Below are positions 27,587-36,410 of a stretch of 41,664 bases of DNA, one piece after another. The notes under the pieces are model-generated. The model did no database searches. It saw only the letters and a list, made by a program, of their open reading frames with translations, and was not told where the DNA came from. Numbering within the stretch: the stretch's first letter is position 1; every line of letters starts with the position of its first letter. The DNA is taken from contig CANQBK010000009.1 of the NCBI GenBank assembly GCA_947589485.1, positions 1 through 41,664 on the forward strand. The letters run 5' to 3'. A program made the translations under genes and the position numbers. The DNA comes from an uncultured Clostridia bacterium (lineage in GTDB: Bacteria > Bacillota > Clostridia > Oscillospirales > Acutalibacteraceae).

Positions 27587-27655
27587 GTCGGAAAGAAATA
27601 CAAAAATTTATAAAAATATTTTCTGTATTTATATTAAGTTGGTAATAATTAACGC

Positions 27656-27684
27656 TTGATTTATTCCATATTACGGGTTACTAT
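27656..27684 (+). promoter_or_regulatory. Promoter of the VanY-like gene
   Basis: TTGATT (27656-27661), a 17-nt spacer, TACTAT (27679-27684). The predicted start near 27691 leaves about 32 nt before the ATG at 27723. This also argues against a start at 27693. Confidence 0.55.
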
Positions 27685-27722
27685 ATTAATGTATGTTTTT
27701 TACCCGAACGAAAGGACAATAT

Positions 27723-28844
27723 ATGAATTATAACGACAATACAAAAGGAACAAAAAACAGCGGAAATTTAAACGCAGCCGCAAAGTTTATAAAAGATGCG
27801 TTTACGATTGATTTTGATAAGCCTTTAACAATAAAAAACCAGTTTATGATACTTTTTGTAACGTTGTTTATATCCACTTTTTTGTTTACCATAGTTTATT
27901 TTGTACACAATGCCGGCGTACCGTCAGGAAACGCCGAACCCGTGTCAAACAAGCCCGGCACAACGCAGGTCGAAAAAACTGAAAGCAAACCCGAAAGCAG
28001 AACCGAAAGCAAACCTCAGGAAAGTTCAAAAAGCGAATCGAGCTATAACGGTACTTTAAAAAATCTGACAACCGTTAAAAAAGACCATGACGAGGTATAC
28101 AACGGAGATCTTATTTTAGTCAATAAGGATTATGCCTGCCATCACGACGGCGAGGAAACCGTTTCGCTCTTGGACGTTAAAACCGACACTTACGTTGTTT
28201 CGGACGCATCGGTAAGGGTCAACGAATCCATTGTAGACACCGTAAATAATATGTTTGACGATTTCTACAACATTTACGGTGAAAGCCGGGTTATGATAGC
28301 CTGTGGTTACAGAAGCAGTTCTTTACAACAGGAGCTTTTTGACGCCGAAACTGCTGACAAAGGTGAAGAACAGGCTGAAGAATGGGTTGCGCCGCCGGGA
28401 TACAGTGAGCATCAAACCGGTCTTGTAATGGACCTTGACCTTATGGTAGAGGACGGAATAGACGGTATAGATTATGACGGTCAGGGAATATACTCTTGGA
28501 TCAATGAAAACTGTTACAAATACGGTTTTATTCTGCGTTATTTGGAAGGCAAGGAAAAAATCACCGGCTATGAATATGAACCGTGGCATTTCAGATATGT
28601 CGGAGTTCCGGCAGCCTGCTACATTACCCAAAACTCCATTACACTTGAGGAATATATGGACAAAATACAAAAAAGCGGAGTAAATAATCCTCTTGTAATA
28701 AAGGACAACGGCAAGGTATGGTATACCTATTATGTAAAGGCGAACGAAAACGGAGAAACCGATGTTCCCGTTCCAGTAAATTACGAATATACGATTTCGG
28801 GAGATAACTGCGACGGATTCATTGTAACAGCAGAAATTTCATAA
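27723..28844 (+). CDS. D-alanyl-D-alanine carboxypeptidase, VanY family
   Basis: 373 aa. A cytoplasmic N-terminus of about 40 residues, one membrane helix (about 44-68), then a Ser/Glu/Lys-rich linker (about 75-115) lead to an extracytoplasmic VanY domain. Zinc-site motifs are visible: the PGYSEHQTGLVMDLDL segment (His and Asp) and EPWHFRYVG (Glu and His), with CGYRSSSLQQELF before them. It trims the terminal D-Ala of peptidoglycan stems. Start at 27723 (AAAGGA about 6 nt upstream) instead of an ATG 30 nt earlier that coincides with the predicted transcription start. Not accompanied by van resistance regulators, so a housekeeping cell-wall role is likely. Confidence 0.93.
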   Translation: MNYNDNTKGTKNSGNLNAAAKFIKDAFTIDFDKPLTIKNQFMILFVTLFISTFLFTIVYFVHNAGVPSGNAEPVSNKPGTTQVEKTESKPESRTESKPQESSKSESSYNGTLKNLTTVKKDHDEVYNGDLILVNKDYACHHDGEETVSLLDVKTDTYVVSDASVRVNESIVDTVNNMFDDFYNIYGESRVMIACGYRSSSLQQELFDAETADKGEEQAEEWVAPPGYSEHQTGLVMDLDLMVEDGIDGIDYDGQGIYSWINENCYKYGFILRYLEGKEKITGYEYEPWHFRYVGVPAACYITQNSITLEEYMDKIQKSGVNNPLVIKDNGKVWYTYYVKANENGETDVPVPVNYEYTISGDNCDGFIVTAEIS

Positions 28845-28861
28845 AAAGACTGTTCTTGAAC

Positions 28862-28905
28862 GGGGAACCTATGCAATGGGTTCTCCGTAATTTTTGTTTT
28901 TTTTC
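28862..28905. repeat. Degenerate copy of repeat module A
   Basis: GGGGAACCTATGCAATGGGT and the following TCTCCGTAATTTTTG resemble the module at 1-40 and 19157-19199 with several substitutions. It is placed just downstream of the VanY gene, where it could also form a weak terminator hairpin with a T-run. Confidence 0.65.
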
Positions 28906-28985
28906 GGAAATGAGCGTTACCGCTTTCTTGCGCCGTAAACTAAAACTACGTTCGCACGTCATAAGTTTATTTTGTTTTTATAATA

Positions 28986-29014
28986 TTGCAAAAAAAGCAA
29001 AACAAGAGTATAAT
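28986..29014 (+). promoter_or_regulatory. Strong sigma-A promoter of the SPFH operon
   Basis: TTGCAA (28986-28991), exactly 17 nt, TATAAT (29009-29014). The start near 29021 lies inside the longest open frame of the next gene, which confirms that its true start is downstream at 29058. Confidence 0.75.
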
Positions 29015-29057
29015 CAAAAATAAATATAATTGTACTAAATTTAAGGAGATGGTAAAA

Positions 29058-30416
29058 GTGGGAATTATTAAAGCAATAAAAAATTCCGCAGGAGGAATGT
29101 TGGCGGATTCGTATCTTGAATGTTACCGTCCGGGTCCTATGAACCGTACAACAGTCGTTGTACCGGGTGTTTTCAGAGATGCAGGTCAAAACAGAAATAC
29201 CAATACAAAACGTCTTAATAATGTTATCTCAAACGGATCAATAATCGAGGTGGGTCCGTATCAGCTTATGTGCGTTGTTGACGGCGGACGTGTTGTTGAC
29301 TATTCGGCAGAACCGGGTTACTTTCAGCTCTCAAATTCAAGCGTTCCTTCATTCTTTAACGGAACAAATTCGATTCTGCCGGCAATAAGAGAGGGTCTTG
29401 ACAGAATAAGATTCGGCGGCAACGAATATCATGAACAGAGAGTTGTATATATTAATCTGCGCTCCATAGAAGGAATTAAGTTCGGTACAAGAGCGCCCGT
29501 TCCATTTTACGACGAAAATTATAAAATTGATGTTGCGGTGCGTGCAAACGGTCAGTTTTCAATTAAAATTTGTGACCCGTGGAAATTTTTCAATGAGGTT
29601 ATTCCCTCAGAATGTGTGACAGACGGTGTAAGGCTCGACGCAGAAGAATTTTTGAACGCAACCTTTATGTCGGAATTTTTGGGCGCATTGGGCGAGGCTC
29701 TCAGCAGCCTGTCATGCGAACATATTTCTTTGTCAAGAATACCCACACAAACAACAAAACTGTCAAAATATATGTCGGACGCTCTTGATCCGGTATGGAA
29801 AGAATCAAGAGGTATAGAAATTCTGAATGTCGGCTTTAACAGCCTTACATACGACGAGGATACAAAAAAACTCCTACAAAAAAGAAATGACACCGCAATT
29901 TATTCCGACCCTGCAATTCAGCAGGCTTTTATAAACACTTCAATTGCAAGAGGAATTGAAGCCGCAGGTTCAAATTCGGGCGGCGCCGCTGTCGGATTTA
30001 TGGGTATGAATATGGCAATGAATACCGGCGGAAATTTTATGGGTCAGGTAAACGACTCGATACAACAGCAGCAGGCTCGTGCGGCGGCTCAGCAAAACCA
30101 AAACGCTTTGCAGCAAAACCAAAACGCTCCGCAGCAAAACACTTGGACCTGTTCGTGCGGTCACAGCGGAAATACCGGAAAGTTCTGCGCCGAATGCGGC
30201 TCTCCAAAGCCTGCGGATAACGGCTCGTGGAAATGCCCGTCCTGCGGAGCCTCCAACACAGGGAAGTTTTGTGCCGAATGTGGAACCAAACGCCCCAACG
30301 CCGCACCCAAAAAAATCAAATGCGACAAATGCGGATATGAACCGGACGCAAACCTGCCTGTACCAAAGTTCTGCCCAAACTGCGGAGATCCGATAAATCA
30401 GTCCGATTATACATAA
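29058..30416 (+). CDS. SPFH-domain protein with three C-terminal zinc ribbons (YdjI-like)
   Basis: 452 aa. The N-terminal two thirds match the SPFH (virion core protein-like) family related to B. subtilis YdjI: GIIKAIKNSAGGMLADSYLE at the start, then a band-7-like core and a Gln/Ala-rich linker. Three zinc ribbons follow at about 363-383 (CSCG...CAECG), 397-417 (CPSCG...CAECG) and 421-447 (CDKCG...CPNCG). GTG start at 29058 with AAGGAG 9 nt upstream; an in-frame ATG abutting that site is too close. First gene of a five-gene run. In Bacillus, YdjI and YdjG work with a PspA homologue (YdjF) at the stressed membrane; no PspA gene is next to it here. Confidence 0.9.
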   Translation: MGIIKAIKNSAGGMLADSYLECYRPGPMNRTTVVVPGVFRDAGQNRNTNTKRLNNVISNGSIIEVGPYQLMCVVDGGRVVDYSAEPGYFQLSNSSVPSFFNGTNSILPAIREGLDRIRFGGNEYHEQRVVYINLRSIEGIKFGTRAPVPFYDENYKIDVAVRANGQFSIKICDPWKFFNEVIPSECVTDGVRLDAEEFLNATFMSEFLGALGEALSSLSCEHISLSRIPTQTTKLSKYMSDALDPVWKESRGIEILNVGFNSLTYDEDTKKLLQKRNDTAIYSDPAIQQAFINTSIARGIEAAGSNSGGAAVGFMGMNMAMNTGGNFMGQVNDSIQQQQARAAAQQNQNALQQNQNAPQQNTWTCSCGHSGNTGKFCAECGSPKPADNGSWKCPSCGASNTGKFCAECGTKRPNAAPKKIKCDKCGYEPDANLPVPKFCPNCGDPINQSDYT

Positions 30417-30470
30417 CCGAATACATAATTCCAAGAGGTGACAAACTGCCTTTAAGGCATAAATACGACT

Positions 30471-31544
30471 ATGGAAACTGTTTCTTACAAATGTATAAAC
30501 TGCGTTGCTCCTCTCATCTACAATGCCGACAGCCATAAATTTACATGTGAATTTTGCCGAAGCGAATTTACGGAAGAAGAACTTAGAGCGCATTGGGGTG
30601 ATATAGACCAAAGCTTGGACAACGAATCCCAACCGGAAACTGCCGCACCTGACCCCGAGGACTTTCAGGCAAATACGGCAATGTATTTCTGCGAAAACTG
30701 CGGTGCGGAAATCATTACCGATAAATCGACCGCAGCATCTTTCTGCTTATACTGCCACAGTCCCGTTGTTATTTCAAACAGACTTACGGGAAACTGGAAG
30801 CCCGATATGGTCATACCGTTCCTCATATCCGAGGAAGCTGCAAAACAAAGATTTTTTGAATTTTGCGGGAAAAAACATTTTCTCCCCAAGAACTTTTTAT
30901 CGGACGCACATCTTGATATGATGAAGGGAGTTTATTTCCCGTATTGGATGATAAATTCATTGAAAGACGGAGGAATTACAGCCAGAGCAAAAAAAGTCCG
31001 CAGATGGATACGGGATGATTATGAATATACCGAAACCAAAATATACAAAATACAACGCTCCGGTAAGATTGATTTTAAGAACTTCCCTCATTCAGCTTTC
31101 AAAAATCAGGATAGGAACATTTTGAAATATGTCAATCCCTATGATGACAAAGACTTAAAAAAATTTTCAATGGCTTACCTTTCGGGATTCTTTGCCGAAA
31201 AACGTGACACCGAACGTCAGGAGGTTCAGGCTGAGGTAGACAGGGAGCTTCAAGAATACGCACAAAAAATTTATGAAAACACAATCGACCCAAGCTATGA
31301 TTCGGTAAGTGTTGAAAGCCTAAAGCTGCACACAATAAACGAATCGTGGAAATATGCTATGCTGCCTGTATGGCTTATGACGTTTAAATATAAAAATAAA
31401 AACTATATTTACGCAATGAACGGTCAAACAGGAAAAAATTACGGGGAGCTGCCATGCTCAAAATCGAAATTGGCGTTGCTCGCAGCGGCAATTTTTATTG
31501 TGCTTTCCGTATTGGGGATACTCGGAGGTTATTATCTGTTATGA
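30471..31544 (+). CDS. Zinc-ribbon membrane protein (YdjG-like)
   Basis: 357 aa. Two N-terminal zinc ribbons: Cys8/Cys11 with Cys26/Cys29, and Cys74/Cys77 with Cys92/Cys95 (TFIIB-like spacing). A central soluble domain of about 230 residues starts FISEEAAKQRFFEF and includes KGVYFPYWMI and MLPVWLMTFKYKNKNYIYAM. One C-terminal membrane helix (about 334-357) ends the protein. This architecture resembles B. subtilis YdjG, a partner of the SPFH protein YdjI. It is 54 nt after the SPFH gene and overlaps the next gene by 4 nt (ATGA). GAGGTGA lies upstream. Confidence 0.88.
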   Translation: METVSYKCINCVAPLIYNADSHKFTCEFCRSEFTEEELRAHWGDIDQSLDNESQPETAAPDPEDFQANTAMYFCENCGAEIITDKSTAASFCLYCHSPVVISNRLTGNWKPDMVIPFLISEEAAKQRFFEFCGKKHFLPKNFLSDAHLDMMKGVYFPYWMINSLKDGGITARAKKVRRWIRDDYEYTETKIYKIQRSGKIDFKNFPHSAFKNQDRNILKYVNPYDDKDLKKFSMAYLSGFFAEKRDTERQEVQAEVDRELQEYAQKIYENTIDPSYDSVSVESLKLHTINESWKYAMLPVWLMTFKYKNKNYIYAMNGQTGKNYGELPCSKSKLALLAAAIFIVLSVLGILGGYYLL

Positions 31545-31918
31545 AAAAAATTATAGTTCAGGTATCGGCTGTACTGGCTATCGCCGCAGCACTGCTGTTC
31601 GGCTCGGCAGCCGTTTACGCCGCAGGAACATCGCAAACGGATATATCGTCATCGGAAAAAACAACCGCAGTGTCGGCTGCCGAAGAATCGTCACACAAAA
31701 AAGAACGTTCCAAAAAGCCTGATTTTAACAAAATTATAATTGTTTCCGTCGGAATAAGCGCTATAATATCATTGTCAACGGTATCCTGCGTTTATCACGG
31801 TTATAAATCAAACGGAAAAACCGAAACGTATCCATACAATAAAGCGCCGCTAAATCTAAGAGTATCACAGGATACTCTTATTGACACAAATGTAACAAAA
31901 ACAAAGATACAAAAATAA
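31541..31918 (+). CDS. YgcG/YdjH-like protein apparently lacking the TPM domain
   Basis: 125 aa. The start overlaps the preceding stop (ATGA), giving a signal peptide (about 1-30, ending VYAAG). A short Ser/Thr linker and a membrane helix (about 63-85) follow, then the tail KAPLNLRVSQDTLIDTNVTK. That tail resembles the C-terminus of clostridial TPM-domain (YgcG-like) proteins that usually sit beside SPFH and TFIIB-ribbon genes. Such proteins have a TPM domain of about 130 residues between signal peptide and membrane helix; here only about 32 residues separate them. It therefore looks like an internally deleted or reduced member. The resemblance is from memory of the family and is moderate. 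Confidence 0.7.
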   Translation: MKKIIVQVSAVLAIAAALLFGSAAVYAAGTSQTDISSSEKTTAVSAAEESSHKKERSKKPDFNKIIIVSVGISAIISLSTVSCVYHGYKSNGKTETYPYNKAPLNLRVSQDTLIDTNVTKTKIQK

Positions 31919-32013
31919 AGATACAAATAAGGCATTTTGTTTTTAACCCGACAAAAATCCGCAAAAGCACCTCTGTATTTTTATTGTTTGTTAAAAACTA
32001 TGGGGTAAATAAT

Positions 32014-32532
32014 ATGAAACTTGACTTAATGCCCGTTGTTACGGAAAAACAAATTGTTGAGATAGAAGAAGCCGCAAACTATGTTTGGCACAACTATTAT
32101 AAGGAAATATATTCAAAAGAACAAATCGAATATATGCTCAAAAAGTTCCAGTCAAAGAAAGCGGTCAAAAAACAAATGTCCGAGGGCTATCTGTACTATA
32201 TGCTTATGTGCGACGAAAACTTTGCGGGATATTTATGTATACAGATACAAAGCGACTGTATTTTTATATCACGATTATATATAAAACCCGAATACAGAAG
32301 ACAGGGACTTTCCAAAAGGCTTATCGCACACGTTGATTCTATTTTTTCTTCAAAGGAAAACGAATTGAACCACATTAAAAAATTGAAACTCAATGTGGAA
32401 AGAAAAAACATATTCGCAATAAACGTATATGAACATTTGGGCTTTAAAAGAGTAAGGTCTGTTGATACAGATATTGGCAAAGGATTTATATGCAAAGAAT
32501 TTGTTATGGAAAGAAAGGTCGCAGGCGTTTAG
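32014..32532 (+). CDS. GNAT family N-acetyltransferase
   Basis: 172 aa. The acetyl-CoA binding core FISRLYIKPEYRRQGLSKRL (motif A, R/Q-x-x-G-x-G/A-like RRQGLS at about 97-102) is preceded by a beta strand. LNVERKNIFAINVYEHLGFK is typical of motif B. The substrate is unknown. Start ATG at 32014 with TGGGGT upstream; an earlier TTG at 31984 has no ribosome binding site. Same strand as the SPFH cluster and 95 nt downstream, so possibly co-transcribed. Confidence 0.9.
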   Translation: MKLDLMPVVTEKQIVEIEEAANYVWHNYYKEIYSKEQIEYMLKKFQSKKAVKKQMSEGYLYYMLMCDENFAGYLCIQIQSDCIFISRLYIKPEYRRQGLSKRLIAHVDSIFSSKENELNHIKKLKLNVERKNIFAINVYEHLGFKRVRSVDTDIGKGFICKEFVMERKVAGV

Positions 32533-32542
32533 GTGAAATGAA

Positions 32543-32944
32543 ATGGGCAAAAAATTAAAGAATTACATACATGAGCTTCAGGCTCTTTTGGAAAACGGCG
32601 GCAAAATCGAAAACATTGAAGCCTTAAAAAAGGAATTGCTTACCGAAATACAATTTTGGCAGCACGAACGTCTAATACATCTTCTTGTGACGTTTCTTTT
32701 TGCGCTGCTCACAATGACAATGGTAGTTGTACTGTTTTTTTACAAAAGCATAGGCGTGCTGGTACTGCTCGGTATGCTGCTTGTGCTGCTTATTCCCTAT
32801 ATAAGACATTATTATATACTGGAAAACGGCGTACAAACTCTTTATACATTTTATGAAGAGCTTACAAAGCGTGAGCATATAATACCCGAGGAAACCGTTC
32901 CGAAAATCAAGGGCGTATATATAAAACCGCTGAAAAAACAATAA
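32543..32944 (+). CDS. Small two-helix membrane protein, unknown
   Basis: 133 aa, not recognised. A charged N-terminus (about 45 residues, possibly helical) precedes two adjacent membrane helices (about 50-70 and 73-93). A cytoplasmic C-terminus contains a YTFYEELTKREHIIPEE stretch. AGGTGA lies before the ATG. It begins 10 nt after the GNAT gene and ends at a clear terminator, so it closes this transcription unit. Confidence 0.8.
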   Translation: MGKKLKNYIHELQALLENGGKIENIEALKKELLTEIQFWQHERLIHLLVTFLFALLTMTMVVVLFFYKSIGVLVLLGMLLVLLIPYIRHYYILENGVQTLYTFYEELTKREHIIPEETVPKIKGVYIKPLKKQ

Positions 32945-32947
32945 TAA

Positions 32948-32997
32948 AAATCCCGTAACGGAAAACATCGTTCCGCTGCGGGATTTCTTTATTTTGC
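32948..32997. terminator. Terminator of the SPFH cluster
   Basis: AATCCCG-TAA-CGGAA / TTCCG-CTG-CGGGATT hairpin with a small internal loop (32948-32987), followed by TCTTTATTTTG. It is placed directly after the last plus-strand gene. Confidence 0.82.
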
Positions 32998-33013
32998 TGT
33001 TAAAAAACGGCTC

Positions 33014-33043
33014 ACGGTTTAAAATCATTTTATCGTAAACCGT
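33014..33043 (-). terminator. Terminator candidate of hisS-aspS
   Basis: Perfect 8-bp inverted repeat ACGGTTTA / TAAACCGT (33014-33021 and 33036-33043) about 20 nt beyond the aspS stop, followed on the minus strand by GAGCCGTTTTTT. Confidence 0.55.
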
Positions 33044-33062
33044 TTTTCCGTAAATAACGACT

Positions 33063-34850
33063 TTATTCCTTTTCGGTTTCACTTATTTTAATTCCAAGCT
33101 CCTCAAGCTGCCGAGGGTCAACGTCCGACGGAGCATTTGTCATAAGCTCGCTTGCGTTCTGTACCTTTGGAAACAGTACAACGTCACGCAGAGTAGGCGC
33201 TTTAAGCATTTGCATTACAAGTCTGTCAAGACCTATACCCATACCTCCGTGCGGCGGCGCTCCGTATTTGAACGCGTCCATCAAAAACCCGAATTTCAGA
33301 CGTGCCTCATCGTCGCTCATTCCGAGCATCTCAAACATTTTTTTCTGAAGTTCGGGATTTGTTATCCTTATCGAGCCTGACGACAGCTCGATTCCGTTCA
33401 GAACCATATCGTATGCTTTTGCATAAACCTCGCCCTTGTTTCCGTCGAGCTTGTCAAGACAATCGTCCGTAGGTGAAGTAAACGGATGGTGCATTGCCAC
33501 CCATTCTCCGCTTTCCTTGTCAAACTCAAAAAACGGGAATTTTACTACCCAAAGGAAATTGAAACCGTCGCCGATAATATCGAGCCGCTTTGCACACTCT
33601 CCTCTTACCGCACCGAGGGTCGTAAGGACATTGTTTGTGTCGGTATCGGCAATTATGAACACAACATCTCCCTTTTCCGCACCCGCTTTTTCCAAAATTC
33701 CATTTAGTTCTTCTTCGGTAACAAACTTTTTAAAGCTCGACGCAGCACCGTCATCGGTAAGCCTTATCCATGCAAGCCCTTTAGCACCTATGCCCCGTAC
33801 AAACTCGGTGAGCTTGTCTATTTCCTTTCTTGTGTAGGTTTTAACGGCATTTTTGGCTGTAATACCTCTTACACTGCCGCCGCCCTCAACAGCACTTTTG
33901 AACACCCCGAAACCGCTGTTTGCGACTGTATCGGTAAGGTCAAATATTTCCATACCGTAACGAGTATCGGGCTTATCAGAGCCGAAACGTTCCATAACCT
34001 CTTTATATGTATAGCGAGGAAACGGTACGGGTATGTCAATATCCATAACCTCTTTAAACAGTCTTTTTATGTATCCCTCGCCTATTTGAAGTACATCGTC
34101 CATATCAACAAATGACATCTCAATGTCGATTTGCGTAAACTCAGGCTGACGGTCGGCACGGAGATCCTCATCACGGAAACATCTTGCAATCTGCATATAT
34201 CTGTCAAAACCCGCAACCATACACAATTGTTTGTACATTTGGGGCGATTGCGGAAGAGCATAAAACGAACCTTTGTGTATTCTTGACGGCACAAGGTAAT
34301 CCCTTGCACCCTCGGGAGTGGATTTTATAAGCATCGGTGTTTCAAGCTCAATAAAACCGTTTTCGTCAAAGTAATCCCTGGTAACCTTGGCAACTCTATG
34401 CCTAAACATCATATTGTTTTGCAGTTCCGAACGCCTGAGGTCAAGATAACGGTACTTAAGCCTTGTTGCCTCCGAAGCCGTGCTGCTGCCTGCAATCTCA
34501 AACGGCGGTGTTTCGGACTCCGAAAGGATACGCAGCTCGTTTACCTCTATCTCAATATCGCCTGTTGGAATTTTGTTTGTTTTTGCGCTTCTTTCCCTTA
34601 CAGTGCCTACAGCCGCAAGAACATACTCGGAGCGTACCGAGGACGCTTTTTCAAATACGGCTCTTTCGGTGTTATCGTCAAAGGCAAGCTGAATTATACC
34701 GCTCCGATCACGGAGGTCGATAAATATAAGGTGTCCCATATCTCTCATACGCTGCGCCCAGCCGCACAAAACAACCTTTTTACCTATATCAGAGGCGCGC
34801 AGCTCGCCGCAGTAGTTCGTTCTTTTAATACCGGTCAAAAATTCCGACAT
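33063..34850 (-). CDS. aspS: Aspartyl-tRNA synthetase (bacterial type)
   Basis: 595 aa, the bacterial AspRS length including the GAD insertion domain. The N-terminal anticodon-binding OB fold is KKVVLCGWAQRMRDMGHLIF. The class II motif 2 region is CFRDEDLRADRQPEFTQIDI and the motif 3 region is GMGIGLDRLVM. Charges tRNA(Asp). AAGGAAG lies about 8 nt before the ATG. It is 20 nt downstream of hisS, the common hisS-aspS operon of Firmicutes. I see no T-box leader. Confidence 0.98.
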   Translation of the reverse strand: MSEFLTGIKRTNYCGELRASDIGKKVVLCGWAQRMRDMGHLIFIDLRDRSGIIQLAFDDNTERAVFEKASSVRSEYVLAAVGTVRERSAKTNKIPTGDIEIEVNELRILSESETPPFEIAGSSTASEATRLKYRYLDLRRSELQNNMMFRHRVAKVTRDYFDENGFIELETPMLIKSTPEGARDYLVPSRIHKGSFYALPQSPQMYKQLCMVAGFDRYMQIARCFRDEDLRADRQPEFTQIDIEMSFVDMDDVLQIGEGYIKRLFKEVMDIDIPVPFPRYTYKEVMERFGSDKPDTRYGMEIFDLTDTVANSGFGVFKSAVEGGGSVRGITAKNAVKTYTRKEIDKLTEFVRGIGAKGLAWIRLTDDGAASSFKKFVTEEELNGILEKAGAEKGDVVFIIADTDTNNVLTTLGAVRGECAKRLDIIGDGFNFLWVVKFPFFEFDKESGEWVAMHHPFTSPTDDCLDKLDGNKGEVYAKAYDMVLNGIELSSGSIRITNPELQKKMFEMLGMSDDEARLKFGFLMDAFKYGAPPHGGMGIGLDRLVMQMLKAPTLRDVVLFPKVQNASELMTNAPSDVDPRQLEELGIKISETEKE

Positions 34851-34870
34851 AATAATACTTCCTTTATAAA

Positions 34871-36190
34871 TTAATTTATACTGTCATTCATTTGTTCTAT
34901 AAGTTTTGAATTGCAGTTTTCCACATAAATATTAAAGAAACTGCTAAAAAAGCTGTCGTCCAAAGAAATATCCGTTTGTTCCCCGCTTTCCATATTACGC
35001 AGTACCGCCTTATTTTCGGCAAGCTCATTGTCACCTATAACCATACTGAACTTTGCCTTTATTTTATCGGCATATTTCATTTGCGCTTTAAGGCTCCTGC
35101 CTACCGTATCGCCCTCGGCTATAAGAGAGGAATTTCTTATTCCCTCAATAAGCTCAAACGCCTTTAGTTTTGCGGCATCACCTATTCCGGCAATATAAAT
35201 ATCACACGTCTGCGGCTTTGGAATTTCAATATTTTGGCTTTCCATAAGCAAAATAAGCCTTTCCATACCCATACCGAAGCCGAGCGACGGGGTATGCTTT
35301 CCGCCAAGCTCCTCCACAAGTCCGTCGTAACGACCGCCGCCGCACACGGTACCCTGAGCGCCTATGTCGTTTGAAACGAACTCAAAAACAGTCCTGGTAT
35401 AATAATCAAGGCCGCGTACTATCTGCGGATTGACCGCATATTCAATACCTGCCGAGTCAAGGCAGTTTTTTACCCCGTCAAAATGCTCCTTACATTCTTC
35501 GCATATATAATCAAGCACCGTCGGAGCATTTGCCGCAATTTCGGTACATTCGGGATTTTTGCAGTCAAGTATTCTCATAGGGTTTCGGTCAAGACGTGAA
35601 AGGCAGGTTTCGCACAAACAGTCCTTATGTTCGCCGAAATACTCTTTCAATGCGGCGTGGTAATTCGGACGGCATTTTGGACAGCCTATCGAATTTATTT
35701 CAAGGCTAAGACCCGATATACCCAACCTGTCAAAAACGGATTTTGCGGCGCATATAACCTCTGCATCGGCAAAATGTGACGGCGCGCCGTAAACCTCCAT
35801 TCCAAACTGGTGAAATTCACGCAGACGTCCCTTTTGCGGTTTTTCGTAACGGTAGCAAGAAGTAAAATAATACGCCTTTATGGGATAGCCGTCATTATAT
35901 ATGCCGTGCTCCAGCATTGCTCTGGCGGCTCCCGCAGTACCCTCCGGACGCAGGGTTACGCTTTCGCCGCCCTTTGTCGTAAAGGTGTACATTTCCTTTT
36001 GTACAACATCGGTCGTATCTCCTACCGAGCGGTTAAAAAGCTCGGTATGCTCAAACACGGGTGTACGAATCTCTTTAAATCCGTATGACTCTGCCTGTTT
36101 ACGCATAATATCTTCCACAAACTGCCATTTATGGCTTTCGGCGGGCAGTATATCCTGAGTGCCCTTAATTCCGCAAGTAATAGGTTTCAT
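34871..36190 (-). CDS. hisS: Histidyl-tRNA synthetase
   Basis: 439 aa, class II. GTQDILPAESHKWQFVED at the N-terminus, motif 2 SCYRYEKPQKGRLREFHQFG, the histidine-specific GLDYYTRTVFEF, motif 3 GFGMGMERLI, and a C-terminal anticodon-binding domain. Residues about 170-245 contain a Cys-rich insertion (CPKC, CLCETC, CKNPEC, CEEC) as in many clostridial HisRS, which could bind zinc. AAGGAAG lies 8 nt before the ATG. First gene of the hisS-aspS unit, with a promoter at 36228-36256. Confidence 0.98.
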   Translation of the reverse strand: MKPITCGIKGTQDILPAESHKWQFVEDIMRKQAESYGFKEIRTPVFEHTELFNRSVGDTTDVVQKEMYTFTTKGGESVTLRPEGTAGAARAMLEHGIYNDGYPIKAYYFTSCYRYEKPQKGRLREFHQFGMEVYGAPSHFADAEVICAAKSVFDRLGISGLSLEINSIGCPKCRPNYHAALKEYFGEHKDCLCETCLSRLDRNPMRILDCKNPECTEIAANAPTVLDYICEECKEHFDGVKNCLDSAGIEYAVNPQIVRGLDYYTRTVFEFVSNDIGAQGTVCGGGRYDGLVEELGGKHTPSLGFGMGMERLILLMESQNIEIPKPQTCDIYIAGIGDAAKLKAFELIEGIRNSSLIAEGDTVGRSLKAQMKYADKIKAKFSMVIGDNELAENKAVLRNMESGEQTDISLDDSFFSSFFNIYVENCNSKLIEQMNDSIN

Positions 36191-36227
36191 AAAAATATCT
36201 TCCTTTCGGATTTTTTAAACTCTTTAT

Positions 36228-36256
36228 ATTATACCATACACCCCTATCTATTGCGA
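36228..36256 (-). promoter_or_regulatory. Extended -10 promoter of hisS-aspS
   Basis: Minus strand: TGGTATAAT (-10 at 36233-36228) preceded 17 nt upstream by TCGCAA, a weak -35. The predicted start near 36221 gives a leader of about 30 nt, too short for a T-box. Confidence 0.5.
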
Positions 36257-36274
36257 GAGATTTCCGAAAAATTA

Positions 36275-36321
36275 TTGCGCCTTATATCCCCATACCTAAA
36301 GGTAGGGGCTTTACGGCGCAT
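36275..36321. other. Long GC-rich hairpin upstream of hisS promoter
   Basis: TGCGCC...CCCCATACCT-AA-AGGTAGGGG...GGCGCA forms a two-part stem around a tiny loop. It lies between the metG terminator and the hisS promoter. No T-run follows on either strand, so it is not an obvious terminator. Confidence 0.5.
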
Positions 36322-36371
36322 TGGGTAAACGCAAATAGGCAATTATTTTTAATTTGTTGTTTCAAAATTTT

Positions 36372-36410
36372 AAAGCGGCAAGTCCGTTAACATAAGACCT
36401 GCCGCTCTTT
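36372..36410 (-). terminator. Intrinsic terminator of metG
   Basis: Minus strand: AAAGAGCGGCAGGTC pairs with GACTTGCCGCTTT (minor mismatches), followed by AAAATTTTG. It lies 8 nt beyond the metG stop. Confidence 0.75.

Noticed and set aside
28986-29057. Upstream start of the SPFH gene (longest frame, or ATG abutting AAGGAG)
   Set aside because: A strong promoter overlaps the extension and the ATG directly follows the ribosome binding site with no spacing; GTG at 29058 fits better.
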